Below, one piece after another: positions 44,666-54,277 of a stretch of DNA of 64,000 nucleotides (its first letter is position 1; every line of letters begins with the position of its first letter). Source of the stretch: Faecalibacter rhinopitheci (GTDB lineage: Bacteria; Bacteroidota; Bacteroidia; Flavobacteriales; Weeksellaceae). Both the position numbers and the translations under genes were made by a program. Under the pieces are notes generated by a model, which was not told the origin of the DNA, did no database searches, and worked only from the letters and a program-made list of their open reading frames with translations. The stretch spans positions 248,001 through 312,000 of the forward strand of contig NZ_JADGIK010000002.1 of NCBI RefSeq assembly GCF_015234135.1, given 5' to 3'.

Positions 44666-46234
44666 ATGCCTCAAAACGTAACTATACGAATTTCTCCTGC
44701 AGAAGCTGCAAACGAAACTATTTTGAAACAACGTTTAGCAGTAGCTGCAAAAACAAAACCAGAAAATATTAATGCATACCAAATCATTCGCCGATCTTTA
44801 GATGCGAGAAGTAGAAATATTGTAACCCAGTTACAAGTAAATGTTTTTATACATGAAGAATTTTTTGATGCATTTGATTTTAATCCTAATTTACAAAATG
44901 TAGCGAATGCTCCAGAAGTATATATTGCTGGTGCGGGACCTGCAGGATTATTTGCAGCCTTAGAATTAATTGAACAAGGTTTAAAACCAATCATCATTGA
45001 ACGTGGTAAGAATGTAAGAGACAGACGTCGTGATCTTGCCGCTATGAATAAAGAAGGAATTGTAAATCCTGAATCAAACTATTGTTACGGAGAAGGAGGT
45101 GCCGGAACATATTCAGACGGAAAGCTATATACACGTTCTACAAAACGTGGAAATATCTTAAAATCATTACAATGGTTTGTACACTTCGGAGCAACAGAAC
45201 GTATTCTTCAAGAAGCACATCCACATATTGGTACTAATAAATTACCAGGGATTATCGCTAACATGCGAGAAGCAATTATTGAATGTCGCGGAGAAGTTTT
45301 ATTTGATACAAAATTAACAGACATCGTTATTGAAAATAATCAAATTAAAGGAATTGAGTTAAATAATGATACACGCATTAAAACCTCATCTTTAATACTA
45401 GCTACTGGACACTCAGCACGAGATATTTTTAGAATGTTGGATGCTAAAAAAGTATTAATAGAAGCTAAACCCTTTGCACTTGGTGTACGTATAGAACATC
45501 ATCAATCTTTGATAGATTCTGCTCAATACCATTGTTCTCCAGGAGGACAACGTAATGAATATTTACCACCTGCATCCTATTCTCTTGTCTCACAAGAAGC
45601 AGGACGTGGAGTTTTCTCTTTTTGTATGTGTCCTGGTGGTATTATCGCTCCTGCATCTACTGACGAAGGAGAATTAGTTGTAAATGGATGGTCACCCTCT
45701 AAACGTGATGGTTTCTTCGCCAATTCAGGGATGGTTGTTACAGTAGATGAAAATGACTTTGCTAAATATGGCTTTACAGGTCCATTAGCTGGAATGAATT
45801 TTCAGCAAATGGTAGAGAAAAAGGCATGGGAAGTAGGTGGAGGAAAATTAAAAGCACCTGCACAGCGTATGACTGATTTCGTAAAAGGTAGATTATCAAA
45901 CACCTTAAATGATAGCTCTTATCTTCCAGGGCTAACATCTGGATTATTAAGTGATGTTTTACCAAAAGAAATTCATAATTCTTTACAATTAGGTTTCCAA
46001 ACATTCGGAAAGAAAATGAATGGTTACTTTACTGAAGAAGCAAATGTAGTAGCAACAGAATCACGAACATCATCTCCTGTACGTATCCCTCGTAATGATG
46101 AAACATTGGAACATGTACAAGTTGCTGGTTTATTCCCTTGTGCCGAAGGTGCTGGTTATGCTGGTGGAATTATTTCTGCCGCAATGGATGGTGCTAAAGT
46201 AGCTATTGCAGTTAAAAACTTTTTAAATAAATAA
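44666..46234 (+). CDS. FAD-dependent dehydrogenase of the COG2509 type
   Basis: 522 residues. A short N-terminal domain with RRSLDARSRNIVTQLQVNV precedes the Rossmann nucleotide-binding motif VYIAGAGPAGLFAALELIEQ near residue 88. YGEGGAGTYSDGKLYTRS follows, then ILATGHSARDIF, and a C-terminal GGxxSAxxDG-like segment (AGYAGGIISAAMDGAKVA) closes the FAD site. This is the uncharacterised family often labelled FAD-dependent protein or NAD(FAD)-utilising dehydrogenase; the substrate is unknown. The fluoride-channel gene starts two bases after the stop. Confidence 0.9.
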   Translation: MPQNVTIRISPAEAANETILKQRLAVAAKTKPENINAYQIIRRSLDARSRNIVTQLQVNVFIHEEFFDAFDFNPNLQNVANAPEVYIAGAGPAGLFAALELIEQGLKPIIIERGKNVRDRRRDLAAMNKEGIVNPESNYCYGEGGAGTYSDGKLYTRSTKRGNILKSLQWFVHFGATERILQEAHPHIGTNKLPGIIANMREAIIECRGEVLFDTKLTDIVIENNQIKGIELNNDTRIKTSSLILATGHSARDIFRMLDAKKVLIEAKPFALGVRIEHHQSLIDSAQYHCSPGGQRNEYLPPASYSLVSQEAGRGVFSFCMCPGGIIAPASTDEGELVVNGWSPSKRDGFFANSGMVVTVDENDFAKYGFTGPLAGMNFQQMVEKKAWEVGGGKLKAPAQRMTDFVKGRLSNTLNDSSYLPGLTSGLLSDVLPKEIHNSLQLGFQTFGKKMNGYFTEEANVVATESRTSSPVRIPRNDETLEHVQVAGLFPCAEGAGYAGGIISAAMDGAKVAIAVKNFLNK

Positions 46235-46236
46235 TA

Positions 46237-46608
46237 ATGATAAAATCTATTATATTAGTTGGATTAGGAGGCGCTTTAGGAAGCATTTTACGCTATGTTG
46301 TAGGATTAGGAATCAAACAACTAGTAGCGACTTCTTTCCCCATTGCTACTTTTATAATTAATATAATAGGTTGTTTAATTATTGGATTATTATACGGAAT
46401 TTCTGAGAAAAATAATCTTGGAAATTCCGATTTAAATTATTTATTAATTATAGGATTTTGTGGAGGTTTTACCACATTTTCAACCTTTGCTAATGAGAAT
46501 TTTAATTTAATTCAGCAGCAAAATTTTATTACTCCTTTATTTTATATTTCATCCAGCATTATAATAGGAATCTTAGCAGTACGCCTAGGATATAAGATTA
46601 TAATCTAA
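46237..46608 (+). CDS. crcB: Fluoride efflux channel CrcB/Fluc
   Basis: 123 residues with four membrane helices. GGALGSILRYVVG near the N-terminus, INIIGCLIIGLLYG in the middle and GFCGGFTTFSTFANE near residue 75, which contributes the Phe and Thr/Ser fluoride path, are the family signatures. Fluc forms an inverted-topology homodimer. I do not see a fluoride riboswitch: the gene follows the FAD enzyme by two bases and shares its transcript. Confidence 0.94.
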   Translation: MIKSIILVGLGGALGSILRYVVGLGIKQLVATSFPIATFIINIIGCLIIGLLYGISEKNNLGNSDLNYLLIIGFCGGFTTFSTFANENFNLIQQQNFITPLFYISSSIIIGILAVRLGYKIII

Positions 46609-46674
46609 TTTCTTTCTATATTTTTTCTTTTAATAATAAATGAGTAATTTTAACGAACGCTTAAAAATTACTAC

Positions 46675-49587
46675 ATGAAAAAATCACTACTGGTCTGTGG
46701 AATAATGTTTTCTTCAGTCCTTTCTTATGCTCAATTTAAGACCGTGAAAAAAACTGATAACAAAGGATATACATACGAAATGGTGGAAAATGATCCATCG
46801 AAAACGCGTATTTATACATTAGATAATGGATTAAAAATATATTTAGCTCAAATCAAAGATGAGCCAAGAATCCAAACACATATTGCTGTAAAAACTGGTT
46901 CTAATAACGACCCTGAAGATAATACCGGATTAGCTCACTATTTAGAGCATATGGTATTTAAAGGAACATCTAAAATCGGAACACAAGATTGGAACAAAGA
47001 AAAAGTTTTAGTCAAACAAATTTCTGACTTATACGAACAATATAAGGCTGAAAAAGATCCAGAAAAGAAAATAGCATTATACAAGAAAATAGATGAAGTT
47101 TCTCAAGAAGCATCAAAATATGCAGTTGCTAACGAATACGATAAATTAATTTCGTCTTTAGGAGCATCTGGTACGAATGCACATACTTCATTAGAAGAAA
47201 CGATTTATCATAATAATATTCCGAATAATGAATTAGAAAAATTCTTAATGGTTGAATCAGAAAGATTCAATGAATTAGTTTTACGTCTTTTTCATACAGA
47301 ATTAGAAGCTGTTTACGAAGAATTTAATCGTTCTCAAGATAACGATGGTCGTATTTTGTTCTATAAAATGATGGAAAAATTATTTCCAAAATCACATTAT
47401 GGAACTCAAACTACAATTGGTACATCAGAACATTTAAAAAATCCATCAATGGTTGCTATTCATAATTATTTTGATAAATATTATGTAGCAAGTAACATGG
47501 CTGTTTTATTAATTGGAGATTTCGATTTTGATACTGCTGTGCCATTAATTGATAAATATTTTGGAGGAATGGCTAAAAAACCTGCTCCAGTACAATATAT
47601 AGCGAAAGAAGATCCGATTAAGGGAATTATTTCTGCTGAGGTTGCAAGTCCATCTTCAGAACGCGTTCAGTTTGCTTACCGTTTTAACGGGGTTAACTCA
47701 GAAGATGCAAAATATGTAACATTAATTGATTATATTTTAAGTAACTCCACAGCTGGTTTAATTGACTTAAACATCAATCAACAACAAAAAGCATTAGGCG
47801 CTGGATCTGGAGCCTCTTTCTTCCGCGATTTAGGAATGCATTCTTTTTCTGGAGTTCCAAAACAAGGACAATCTTTAGAGGAAGTTCGTGATTTATTAAT
47901 TGGCCAAATTGATAAAATTAAAAAAGGTGAATTTGATGACTGGATGATTGAAGCTGTTGTAAATGACATGAAAAAATCTCGTATGAAATCATGGGAAAAT
48001 ACACGTTCTTTAGCTTCTAGTTTATACAAATCTTTCATCAATGAAACACCTTGGGAAAAGGTAGTTGCAGAACATGACGAGTTAGCTAAAATTACTAAAA
48101 AAGATTTAGTTGATTTCGCAAATAAAAATTACAATGACAACTATGTTATTGTATATAAACGCCAAGGAGAAAATAAAGATTTAGTACGTGTATCTAATCC
48201 AGGAATTACGCCTATTCAGTTAAATAGAGATGCTGAATCTAGATGGTACAAGGAATTTATGAAAATAAATTCTGGTGAAATCAAACCTGTATTTGTAGAT
48301 TTCAAAAAAGAAATGAATGAAGGTAAAATTAAAAATACTAAATTCACTTCTATTCAAAATAAAACAAACGATTTAAGCTCCGTTTATTTCATTTCAGAAA
48401 TGGGTTCTGATCATAATAAAAAATTAGCTTTAGCAATTAATTATTTAGATTATTTAGGAACTTCAAAATATTCTCCAGAAGATTTAAAGAAAGAATTTTA
48501 TAAATATGGTGTAGATTACGGTGTAAATGCTGGTACAGAACGTACTTCAGTTTACATTACAGGTTTACAATCAAATCTAGAAAATGGAATTAAATTATTT
48601 GAACATTTAATTTCTGATGCTGTTGCAAATCAAACTTCTTATAATGAATATGTAAATTCTATTTTAAAATCACGTATTAATGCAAAGAAAAATAAAAATT
48701 CAATTGCAGTTGCATTAAATAACTATGCACAATATGGTGCTGATAATCGTTTCAGAAATATTTTATCTGAAGCAGAATTAAAAGCTATTGATCCTAAAGA
48801 GTTAACACAAATTATCAAAGATTTCTTAAACTATGAGCATCAAATTTTCTACTATGGAAATAATGAAGCAAGTACTAAGAAATTATTGGAGAAATACCAC
48901 AACTTTGGTAAAGGAATAAAAGCGCCAGCTAAAAAAGAATTTGCACAAGGTCCAACGGATGGTAAAGTATATTTTGCGCCATATGATATGGTACAAGCTG
49001 AAATTAACTTTATTGCAAGAGATCAACAATATGATTCAAATTTATTAACGCCTGCTGGAATTTTTAATGAATATTTTGGTGGTGGTCTATCATCAATTGT
49101 TTTCCAAGAAATTCGCGAATCGAAATCGTTAGCATATTCTGCCCGTTCTAATTATGCAAATTCTGCTAAAAAAGGAAATTATAACTACGTTTCTGCAAGT
49201 ATCGGAACACAAGCGAATAAATTGCCACAAGCGGTTGAAGCAATGTCTGAATTGATGAATAATATGCCAAAAGCACAGAATCAATTCGAGAATTCTAAAC
49301 AAGCTGCTTTAAAGCAAATTGCAACAAAACGTTATACTAAAGCAAATGTATTTTTCTATTGGTTAGCTTTACAAGATCGTGGGTTAAACTATGATATTAA
49401 TAAAGATATTTACAACCAAACGTCTACATTAACAATGGATAAATTAGATCAATTCTTCAATAAACACATTAAAGGACAAAAATTTAATGTAGGATTAATT
49501 GGTAAAAAAGAGTCATTAGATTGGCAATCTGTTGAAAAACTAGGACAAGTAACTGAATTATCTTTAGAAGATTTATTTAATTATTAA
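46675..49587 (+). CDS. M16 family metallopeptidase
   Basis: 970 residues, with a signal peptide ending SYAQ (residue 20). The inverted zinc motif HxxEH is H88-YLE-H92 within GLAHYLEHMVFKGT, with downstream EAVYEEFNRSQDND supplying the third ligand. Two M16 halves follow: the second (from about 530) lacks a zinc motif but carries the LAYSARSNY and RExKSLAYS-type segment, as usual for the inactive half. The single-chain two-repeat form suggests a pitrilysin/insulinase-like enzyme that degrades peptides in the periplasm. Confidence 0.93.
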   Translation: MKKSLLVCGIMFSSVLSYAQFKTVKKTDNKGYTYEMVENDPSKTRIYTLDNGLKIYLAQIKDEPRIQTHIAVKTGSNNDPEDNTGLAHYLEHMVFKGTSKIGTQDWNKEKVLVKQISDLYEQYKAEKDPEKKIALYKKIDEVSQEASKYAVANEYDKLISSLGASGTNAHTSLEETIYHNNIPNNELEKFLMVESERFNELVLRLFHTELEAVYEEFNRSQDNDGRILFYKMMEKLFPKSHYGTQTTIGTSEHLKNPSMVAIHNYFDKYYVASNMAVLLIGDFDFDTAVPLIDKYFGGMAKKPAPVQYIAKEDPIKGIISAEVASPSSERVQFAYRFNGVNSEDAKYVTLIDYILSNSTAGLIDLNINQQQKALGAGSGASFFRDLGMHSFSGVPKQGQSLEEVRDLLIGQIDKIKKGEFDDWMIEAVVNDMKKSRMKSWENTRSLASSLYKSFINETPWEKVVAEHDELAKITKKDLVDFANKNYNDNYVIVYKRQGENKDLVRVSNPGITPIQLNRDAESRWYKEFMKINSGEIKPVFVDFKKEMNEGKIKNTKFTSIQNKTNDLSSVYFISEMGSDHNKKLALAINYLDYLGTSKYSPEDLKKEFYKYGVDYGVNAGTERTSVYITGLQSNLENGIKLFEHLISDAVANQTSYNEYVNSILKSRINAKKNKNSIAVALNNYAQYGADNRFRNILSEAELKAIDPKELTQIIKDFLNYEHQIFYYGNNEASTKKLLEKYHNFGKGIKAPAKKEFAQGPTDGKVYFAPYDMVQAEINFIARDQQYDSNLLTPAGIFNEYFGGGLSSIVFQEIRESKSLAYSARSNYANSAKKGNYNYVSASIGTQANKLPQAVEAMSELMNNMPKAQNQFENSKQAALKQIATKRYTKANVFFYWLALQDRGLNYDINKDIYNQTSTLTMDKLDQFFNKHIKGQKFNVGLIGKKESLDWQSVEKLGQVTELSLEDLFNY

Positions 49588-49608
49588 GACGAAACGTTTA
49601 TATAGAAT

Positions 49609-49643
49609 ATAGAAATCCACTTCAGTTGAAGTGGATTTTTTTT
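49609..49643. terminator. Bidirectional terminator, M16 peptidase / HhH protein
   Basis: AAATCCACTTCAGTTGAAGTGGATTT, perfect 10-bp arms, T run; between convergent genes. Confidence 0.88.
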
Positions 49644-50647
49644 TAATCAAAAACCAAAAAAGGTTCCATTTCTTTAAATTTTTCCTCAGAAATAACATAA
49701 CTACGGCTTAACGTTTTTCCATCTTTAAACTTACCACCCATAGATCGTTTGAAATTTAAAATTGTTTGCGCTTGTTTTTCAGTAAATCCTAATCTCATCC
49801 AACCTTCTAAATCTAATTCATTAGGATTAAATTTTTCTGTAATTTCAACTTTAGGAAGTGTGGATTTAACGGGAGTGGGATTTTCTTTCGTTTCTTTAAT
49901 TTCTTTTGATTCAGAATCTTTTTTAGGAAACTGAGCTTCAGATTTTTCTGGTAAATCAATGTAAGAATGCATTTCTTTATATTTTTCATCAGAGATGACA
50001 AAACATTTCTTTATTTGCTCTTTTGAGGTAAACTCACCTCCTACCATTTTTTTATACTTTAAAATAACTTCAGCCTGCTTTGAAGAAAACCCGATATTCA
50101 TCCAATCTTTTTCAGTAAATTGATTAGGATTAAATTTTCGATAATTTACTTTTTTAGAAAGTTGCTGTTTTTCTAATTTATAATCATTTTTAGATTTTTC
50201 AGGGAGCAATATCTTAGATTCTAACAGTGCATATACTTCATCAGAAACTACAAAACACTTTTTTATTTGATCTTTAGATTCAAATTTTCCGCCAAGCATT
50301 TGTTTATATTTCATGATTACTTCGGCTTGTTTTGCAGTAAACCCTAATCGTTCCCAACCTTGTTTTGGCAAATCATTTGGGTTGAAAGGTGAAATTGAAT
50401 CTTTATTAAACTTCGAAGTAAAACTTTTTTTCTTAAACTGACTCGTCTTATCATCGGCCAATAAAGTTTCTAATTCCTTTTCTAAGGAAAGATAATATGA
50501 TTTATCTACAGATGCTAAGGTTACTTTTTCTACAGATTGTTGAAAAGTAAGGATCAACTCTACTGCAAGTATAAGTACCAACAGAGAGAAAATAGCAATT
50601 CGTTGAGAAAATGATATTCTCCAACGATCTTTTTTTAAATATTTCAT
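49643..50647 (-). CDS. Membrane-anchored helix-hairpin-helix (ComEA-like) protein
   Basis: 334 residues. An N-terminal helix (ISFSQRIAIFSLLVLILAVEL) anchors the protein. Three repeats of about 60 residues follow at roughly 88-150, 168-232 and 270-334. Each begins FNPN, then a W-x3-GF segment, then KQAEVIxKYKxxxGGxF and a (K/S)-x-FVxSxE(K/V)Y. These are helix-hairpin-helix units like those of ComEA, which binds DNA during uptake. Linkers are Lys/Glu/Pro-rich. I take the ATG at 50647 (MKYLKKDRW); the upstream TTG is in-frame but gives only two more residues. Confidence 0.85.
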   Translation of the reverse strand: MKYLKKDRWRISFSQRIAIFSLLVLILAVELILTFQQSVEKVTLASVDKSYYLSLEKELETLLADDKTSQFKKKSFTSKFNKDSISPFNPNDLPKQGWERLGFTAKQAEVIMKYKQMLGGKFESKDQIKKCFVVSDEVYALLESKILLPEKSKNDYKLEKQQLSKKVNYRKFNPNQFTEKDWMNIGFSSKQAEVILKYKKMVGGEFTSKEQIKKCFVISDEKYKEMHSYIDLPEKSEAQFPKKDSESKEIKETKENPTPVKSTLPKVEITEKFNPNELDLEGWMRLGFTEKQAQTILNFKRSMGGKFKDGKTLSRSYVISEEKFKEMEPFLVFD

Positions 50648-50739
50648 AGGCAAATAATTTAGTCACCGAACCAAACCTATGATAAAACAATAAAAATTTA
50701 AATTACTAAATATTAAATTTTTATTCGGTTTTTAAATAA

Positions 50740-50961
50740 TTATAAATCAAAAACTGATTTGCGTTTAACTACAAAAACATCTTTTACCCAAAAGAAAAAT
50801 AACATTATAAAATAGCCTATAAAAGCTAATCCGAATGTTGCAAAAGCTAGGTATATATATATTAAACGCAATTTTGTAACACGAATTCCAAATTTATCTG
50901 AAATACGTGATATTACATTGAACCAATTTTTTTCTGTAAAATGTCTTATTTGTTCTTTCAT
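50740..50961 (-). CDS. PspC domain membrane protein
   Basis: 73 residues. VISRISDKFGIRVTKLRLIY leads into a hydrophobic helix pair (IYLAFATFGLAFIGYFIMLFFF) and a basic tail, the PspC pattern of small membrane proteins linked to the envelope stress (Psp) response. I take the ATG at 50961 (MKEQIRHF): it overlaps the DUF2851 stop as ATGA, so it is translationally coupled to that gene, whereas the longer frame would begin well inside it. Confidence 0.8.
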   Translation of the reverse strand: MKEQIRHFTEKNWFNVISRISDKFGIRVTKLRLIYIYLAFATFGLAFIGYFIMLFFFWVKDVFVVKRKSVFDL

Positions 50962-52229
50962 GGTGTCAAAACTTCTCTTCCGATGGCACAATTTAAGCAT
51001 TTTTTTTCATCACAATACCATTTCTTTAAGTGTAAAATAACCTGAGAATCTTTTGAATTTTTTATTGGAAATCCGGTATCAATAAAGAGTTTTATAATAG
51101 AATTATTTTCTGTTTTTAACGCTTGTAAAATAGATAAATAAAAATCTAAATCAATCTGTCCTAATGATATTTCATACGAAAATTTTAAAGGTAGTATAGT
51201 ATTGATTATTAAATTATGAATTTTTGATGTAGAAATATTTTTAGTTACTTTTTTGCTCTCTTTTCCAAAAACATAATGAGTATCCCAATATTCGGATGGA
51301 GATATTTTTTTAAAATATTCTTCGATTTGCGTTAAATTTTGGAAAGAAATAATTGTAGAAAATAAGTGTTTTTGCGTTCCATAGATAGAGGCTAATTGTG
51401 CTAATCTGATGGTTGGAAAACCTTGCGGTCTTAAACTAAAAAAATTGAATACAGAAGATGATATGGTATTTAAATTGTATTTATGTTTCAAAAAATCATA
51501 TTCTTTTTTTAATTCTAGCATATAATTATCTTGAGGATTCTCCAAAAAACCACTTTGTCCAAAAAATAAAGCATCTATTAAATACTTTGAATTTTGATTC
51601 TTCTGTAATACATAAAAAGGAAAAGAATTACACCAAATCTCAAACGGATCTTTATTTATTTTCAACCCAAAATTTAAGGCAAAAAGTTTAAAGGTAACTT
51701 CTTCCCAATTTTGATTTGATTGTTTGTACAGTAGATGTATATTTTTTGACTTTTCTTCTAAGCGTTCAATAATTAAACGTTCAAACCACAAAGAAATTTT
51801 ATTCCAATCTATATTATCAATTAACCCCTTACATGGCAGAGTATTAAAAGTATGATTTAATATTTTTTCATAATTGTAAATCACTTCTTTTTTAACAAAT
51901 TGACTAATGATTAAAGTTTCTACATTTCTTGCTCTTAAAAATGTTATTTCTTTATCATGATTCCATACGACATGCAAAATCACATTTCCATAGCTAAGAT
52001 CTGTACTATGTTGATGTAAATCCCAATCAGAAGAATTAACATGCATTTCTACATTTCCTACCCAAAGCTGTCCACCAATTATTATTTCTGCATCGATAAA
52101 ATCTGGTCCCGAATTATAATTAATTTTTCCAAAATTAATTATTTCTATCTCACTCCCGTGAAATGTTTTTAACCCCTCAAATGCTATAATTTTTAAATTC
52201 CATATATGATGAATAAAGGCTTCTTTCAT
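50958..52229 (-). CDS. DUF2851 family protein
   Basis: 423 residues. The start KEAFIHHIWNLKI, then GxNxNSGPDFIDAEI-like GKINYNSGPDFIDAEI, and GNVEMHVNSSDWDLHQHS with NVILHVVWNHD are the signature of DUF2851, common in Bacteroidota. A Cys cluster near the C-terminus (CDEKKCLNCAIG) looks like a small metal site. The Asp/Glu/His pattern in the first 110 residues suggests a nuclease-like catalytic centre, but that is inference. Its stop overlaps the PspC start. Confidence 0.85.
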   Translation of the reverse strand: MKEAFIHHIWNLKIIAFEGLKTFHGSEIEIINFGKINYNSGPDFIDAEIIIGGQLWVGNVEMHVNSSDWDLHQHSTDLSYGNVILHVVWNHDKEITFLRARNVETLIISQFVKKEVIYNYEKILNHTFNTLPCKGLIDNIDWNKISLWFERLIIERLEEKSKNIHLLYKQSNQNWEEVTFKLFALNFGLKINKDPFEIWCNSFPFYVLQKNQNSKYLIDALFFGQSGFLENPQDNYMLELKKEYDFLKHKYNLNTISSSVFNFFSLRPQGFPTIRLAQLASIYGTQKHLFSTIISFQNLTQIEEYFKKISPSEYWDTHYVFGKESKKVTKNISTSKIHNLIINTILPLKFSYEISLGQIDLDFYLSILQALKTENNSIIKLFIDTGFPIKNSKDSQVILHLKKWYCDEKKCLNCAIGREVLTP

Positions 52230-52288
52230 AACAACCTAGTTTACATTAAGTTAACAATAAAATTTCATCTAAAAAAATTTAATTTTAA

Positions 52289-52304
52289 TTAAACGTTTGT
52301 TTAA
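52289..52304 (+). promoter_or_regulatory. Candidate operator for the TetR regulator
   Basis: TTAAAC-GTTT-GTTTAA is an inverted repeat with perfect 6-bp arms, ending at the edge of a TAAATTTG -7 box (52302-52309), 28 bases before the TetR start. Position suggests autorepression of the efflux operon. Confidence 0.5.
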
Positions 52305-52309
52305 ATTTG
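52302..52309 (+). promoter_or_regulatory. -7 box for the TetR-efflux operon
   Basis: TAAATTTG matches TAnnTTTG and overlaps the right arm of the inverted repeat at 52289-52304. Confidence 0.45.
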
Positions 52310-52331
52310 TAAACTTTTTTAAACATCATAG

Positions 52332-52967
52332 ATGGAACTTAATTTTAACGAGAAACAAATTGAAATTCTGCAAAAAGCTGAAGAAATTTTCTGTAATAAA
52401 GGTATTGATGGTACTAGTGTTAGAGATTTAGCAAAAGCTGCAGGAATTAATATTGCAATGGTTAGTTATTATTTTGGTTCTAAACAAAAGTTAGTCGAAG
52501 CACTTTTTGTTTGGCGACTTTATAATATAAATTTAGAATTAAAGAAAACTATAAATAATGAGGAGCTAAATCCATATGAGAAACTTCTTCATTTTCTTGA
52601 TACGTATATGCAACGTATTATGAGCAACCATGCATTTCACCGTATTATGGTACGTGAATATTCAAAAAATGATTCGTTTATCTTTATTGATAAAGTTATT
52701 AATGATTTAAAAATATCTAACCTACAATTCATTAATACTGCTATTGAGGAAGGTTACGACCAACAATTATTTCTACGAAAAGTACCTGCAGAAGCAATTG
52801 TTATGTCTATAATTGGACCTATTTCTTACATTATTTTGAATGAAAAAACCTATATGCCTTTATGGAATGTAGATAATTTTAAAGATTATAAAGAAACTAT
52901 TATCAACAAATATTTCCCCTATTTATTAGACGCATTAAAAGCTATTTTACAATACAATGAAAAATAA
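52332..52967 (+). CDS. TetR/AcrR family transcriptional regulator
   Basis: 211 residues. The N-terminal DNA-binding domain is typical: ILQKAEEIFCNKGIDGTSVRDLAKAAG then INIAMVSYYFGSKQKLVEAL, with the recognition helix near residues 40-47. The C-terminal ligand domain is helical and unassignable. It is the first gene of an operon encoding a TolC-HlyD-MFS pump; its stop overlaps the TolC start by 11 bases. Autoregulation through the inverted repeat at 52289-52304 is likely; the inducer is unknown but probably a pump substrate. Confidence 0.92.
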   Translation: MELNFNEKQIEILQKAEEIFCNKGIDGTSVRDLAKAAGINIAMVSYYFGSKQKLVEALFVWRLYNINLELKKTINNEELNPYEKLLHFLDTYMQRIMSNHAFHRIMVREYSKNDSFIFIDKVINDLKISNLQFINTAIEEGYDQQLFLRKVPAEAIVMSIIGPISYIILNEKTYMPLWNVDNFKDYKETIINKYFPYLLDALKAILQYNEK

Positions 52968-54261
52968 AATTTTCGTACCGCTTTTATTGGTTGCCTCATC
53001 TTTATTAATGGCACAAAATTCAACTAAATTAACTTTAGATGAAGCTATTGAAAAAAGCTTAGCAAACAGTAAAGCTGCAAAAGTTTCCGAAGCTGCAACT
53101 TCATCAGCTGAATGGAAATCCAAATCAGTTAAAAGCAATCAATTACCTGATTTAAATATTTCTGGTCAATACCAACAAATTTTATCCAAAGGGGATACTA
53201 AACTAAAAATGCAATTGCCTACTGGTGCTGGAACTGGAATGGTAAATGTTAATCCAGACCACGTGTTTATGGGAACGGCCGGCGTTTCTTTACCAATCTA
53301 CGCTGGTGGACAAATTATAAATGCAATCAAGCAAAGTAATTTGGCGGTTGATTTATCTAAATTACAAACTGAATCTACCAAAGAAGATGTGGTTTGGCAA
53401 ACGATAAATTTATATTTCGGAATCTATAAAATGCAAAAGACGATTGATGTTTTGAACGAAAATTTAGTTCGTGCTAATCAACGTGTCAAAGATTTCAAAA
53501 ACTTTTTAGACAACGGAATTATTCCTCGCAATGATTATTTAAGAGCAAAATTACAAGCTTCTAATGTACAAATCGCCATTGATGAAGCTACAAATAATTA
53601 TGAGAACTTAAATTATCGTTTAAATGTCTTAATGGGCAATACGACAAATGCTTCTTATGATATCGTCGATGCAAATGCTCTAATGATGACAGAGGTTTCT
53701 AACAATGAATTAACAAACCGTAAAGACATTCAATCTGTTGAGAAACAAGCCGAAATCGCTGATCAATCCATTAAAATCGCTAAAGCAGCTTATTATCCAC
53801 AATTAGCATTTACAGGTAATTACTACGCCGTTGACATCGACCAAGTTGCTTCAATGATCAATAGTGTAACAGTTGGTTTAGGACTTAAATACGATTTAAG
53901 TTCATTGTATAAAAACAAACATGAAGTTGAATACGCAAAAGCTAAAAAAGTAGAAAGTGAAATGCAATTGGAAGCTTTAAAAGATAAAGCTCGAATTGAA
54001 ATCAACGAATCTCATCAAAAATATACTTTAGCGGAAAAGAAAAATAAAGTATATCTAGAAGCATTAGAACAAGCGGCAGAAAACTATCGAATTGTAAAAG
54101 ATAAATACGACAACGGATTGGCTGATACAGACCAATTATTAGAGGCAGATGTTCAACAATTACAAGCCGAAATTAATAAAGTTGTAGGTGATTCTGATCA
54201 AGCTTTAGCTGGTTACGAATATTTATATATGCAAGGAAAATTAATTGAAAACATTAAATAA
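52957..54261 (+). CDS. TolC family outer membrane efflux protein
   Basis: 434 residues. The signal peptide ends SSLLMAQ (residue 20). The first repeat opens KLTLDEAIEKSLANSKAAKVSEA, the usual TolC start, and long helices alternate with short beta segments; a second half starts with LTNRKDIQSVEKQAEIADQSIKIAKAAYYPQL, the duplicated repeat. It forms the outer-membrane channel of the pump encoded by the next two genes. It overlaps the TetR gene, and the HlyD start follows 16 bases later. Confidence 0.93.
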   Translation: MKNKIFVPLLLVASSLLMAQNSTKLTLDEAIEKSLANSKAAKVSEAATSSAEWKSKSVKSNQLPDLNISGQYQQILSKGDTKLKMQLPTGAGTGMVNVNPDHVFMGTAGVSLPIYAGGQIINAIKQSNLAVDLSKLQTESTKEDVVWQTINLYFGIYKMQKTIDVLNENLVRANQRVKDFKNFLDNGIIPRNDYLRAKLQASNVQIAIDEATNNYENLNYRLNVLMGNTTNASYDIVDANALMMTEVSNNELTNRKDIQSVEKQAEIADQSIKIAKAAYYPQLAFTGNYYAVDIDQVASMINSVTVGLGLKYDLSSLYKNKHEVEYAKAKKVESEMQLEALKDKARIEINESHQKYTLAEKKNKVYLEALEQAAENYRIVKDKYDNGLADTDQLLEADVQQLQAEINKVVGDSDQALAGYEYLYMQGKLIENIK

Positions 54262-54277
54262 AAAACGTCGTTTTAGA

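Noticed and set aside
46609-46674. Fluoride riboswitch associated with crcB
   Set aside because: crcB starts two bases after the FAD oxidoreductase stop, leaving no room for an aptamer in front of it, and the sequence after it shows no matching motif.
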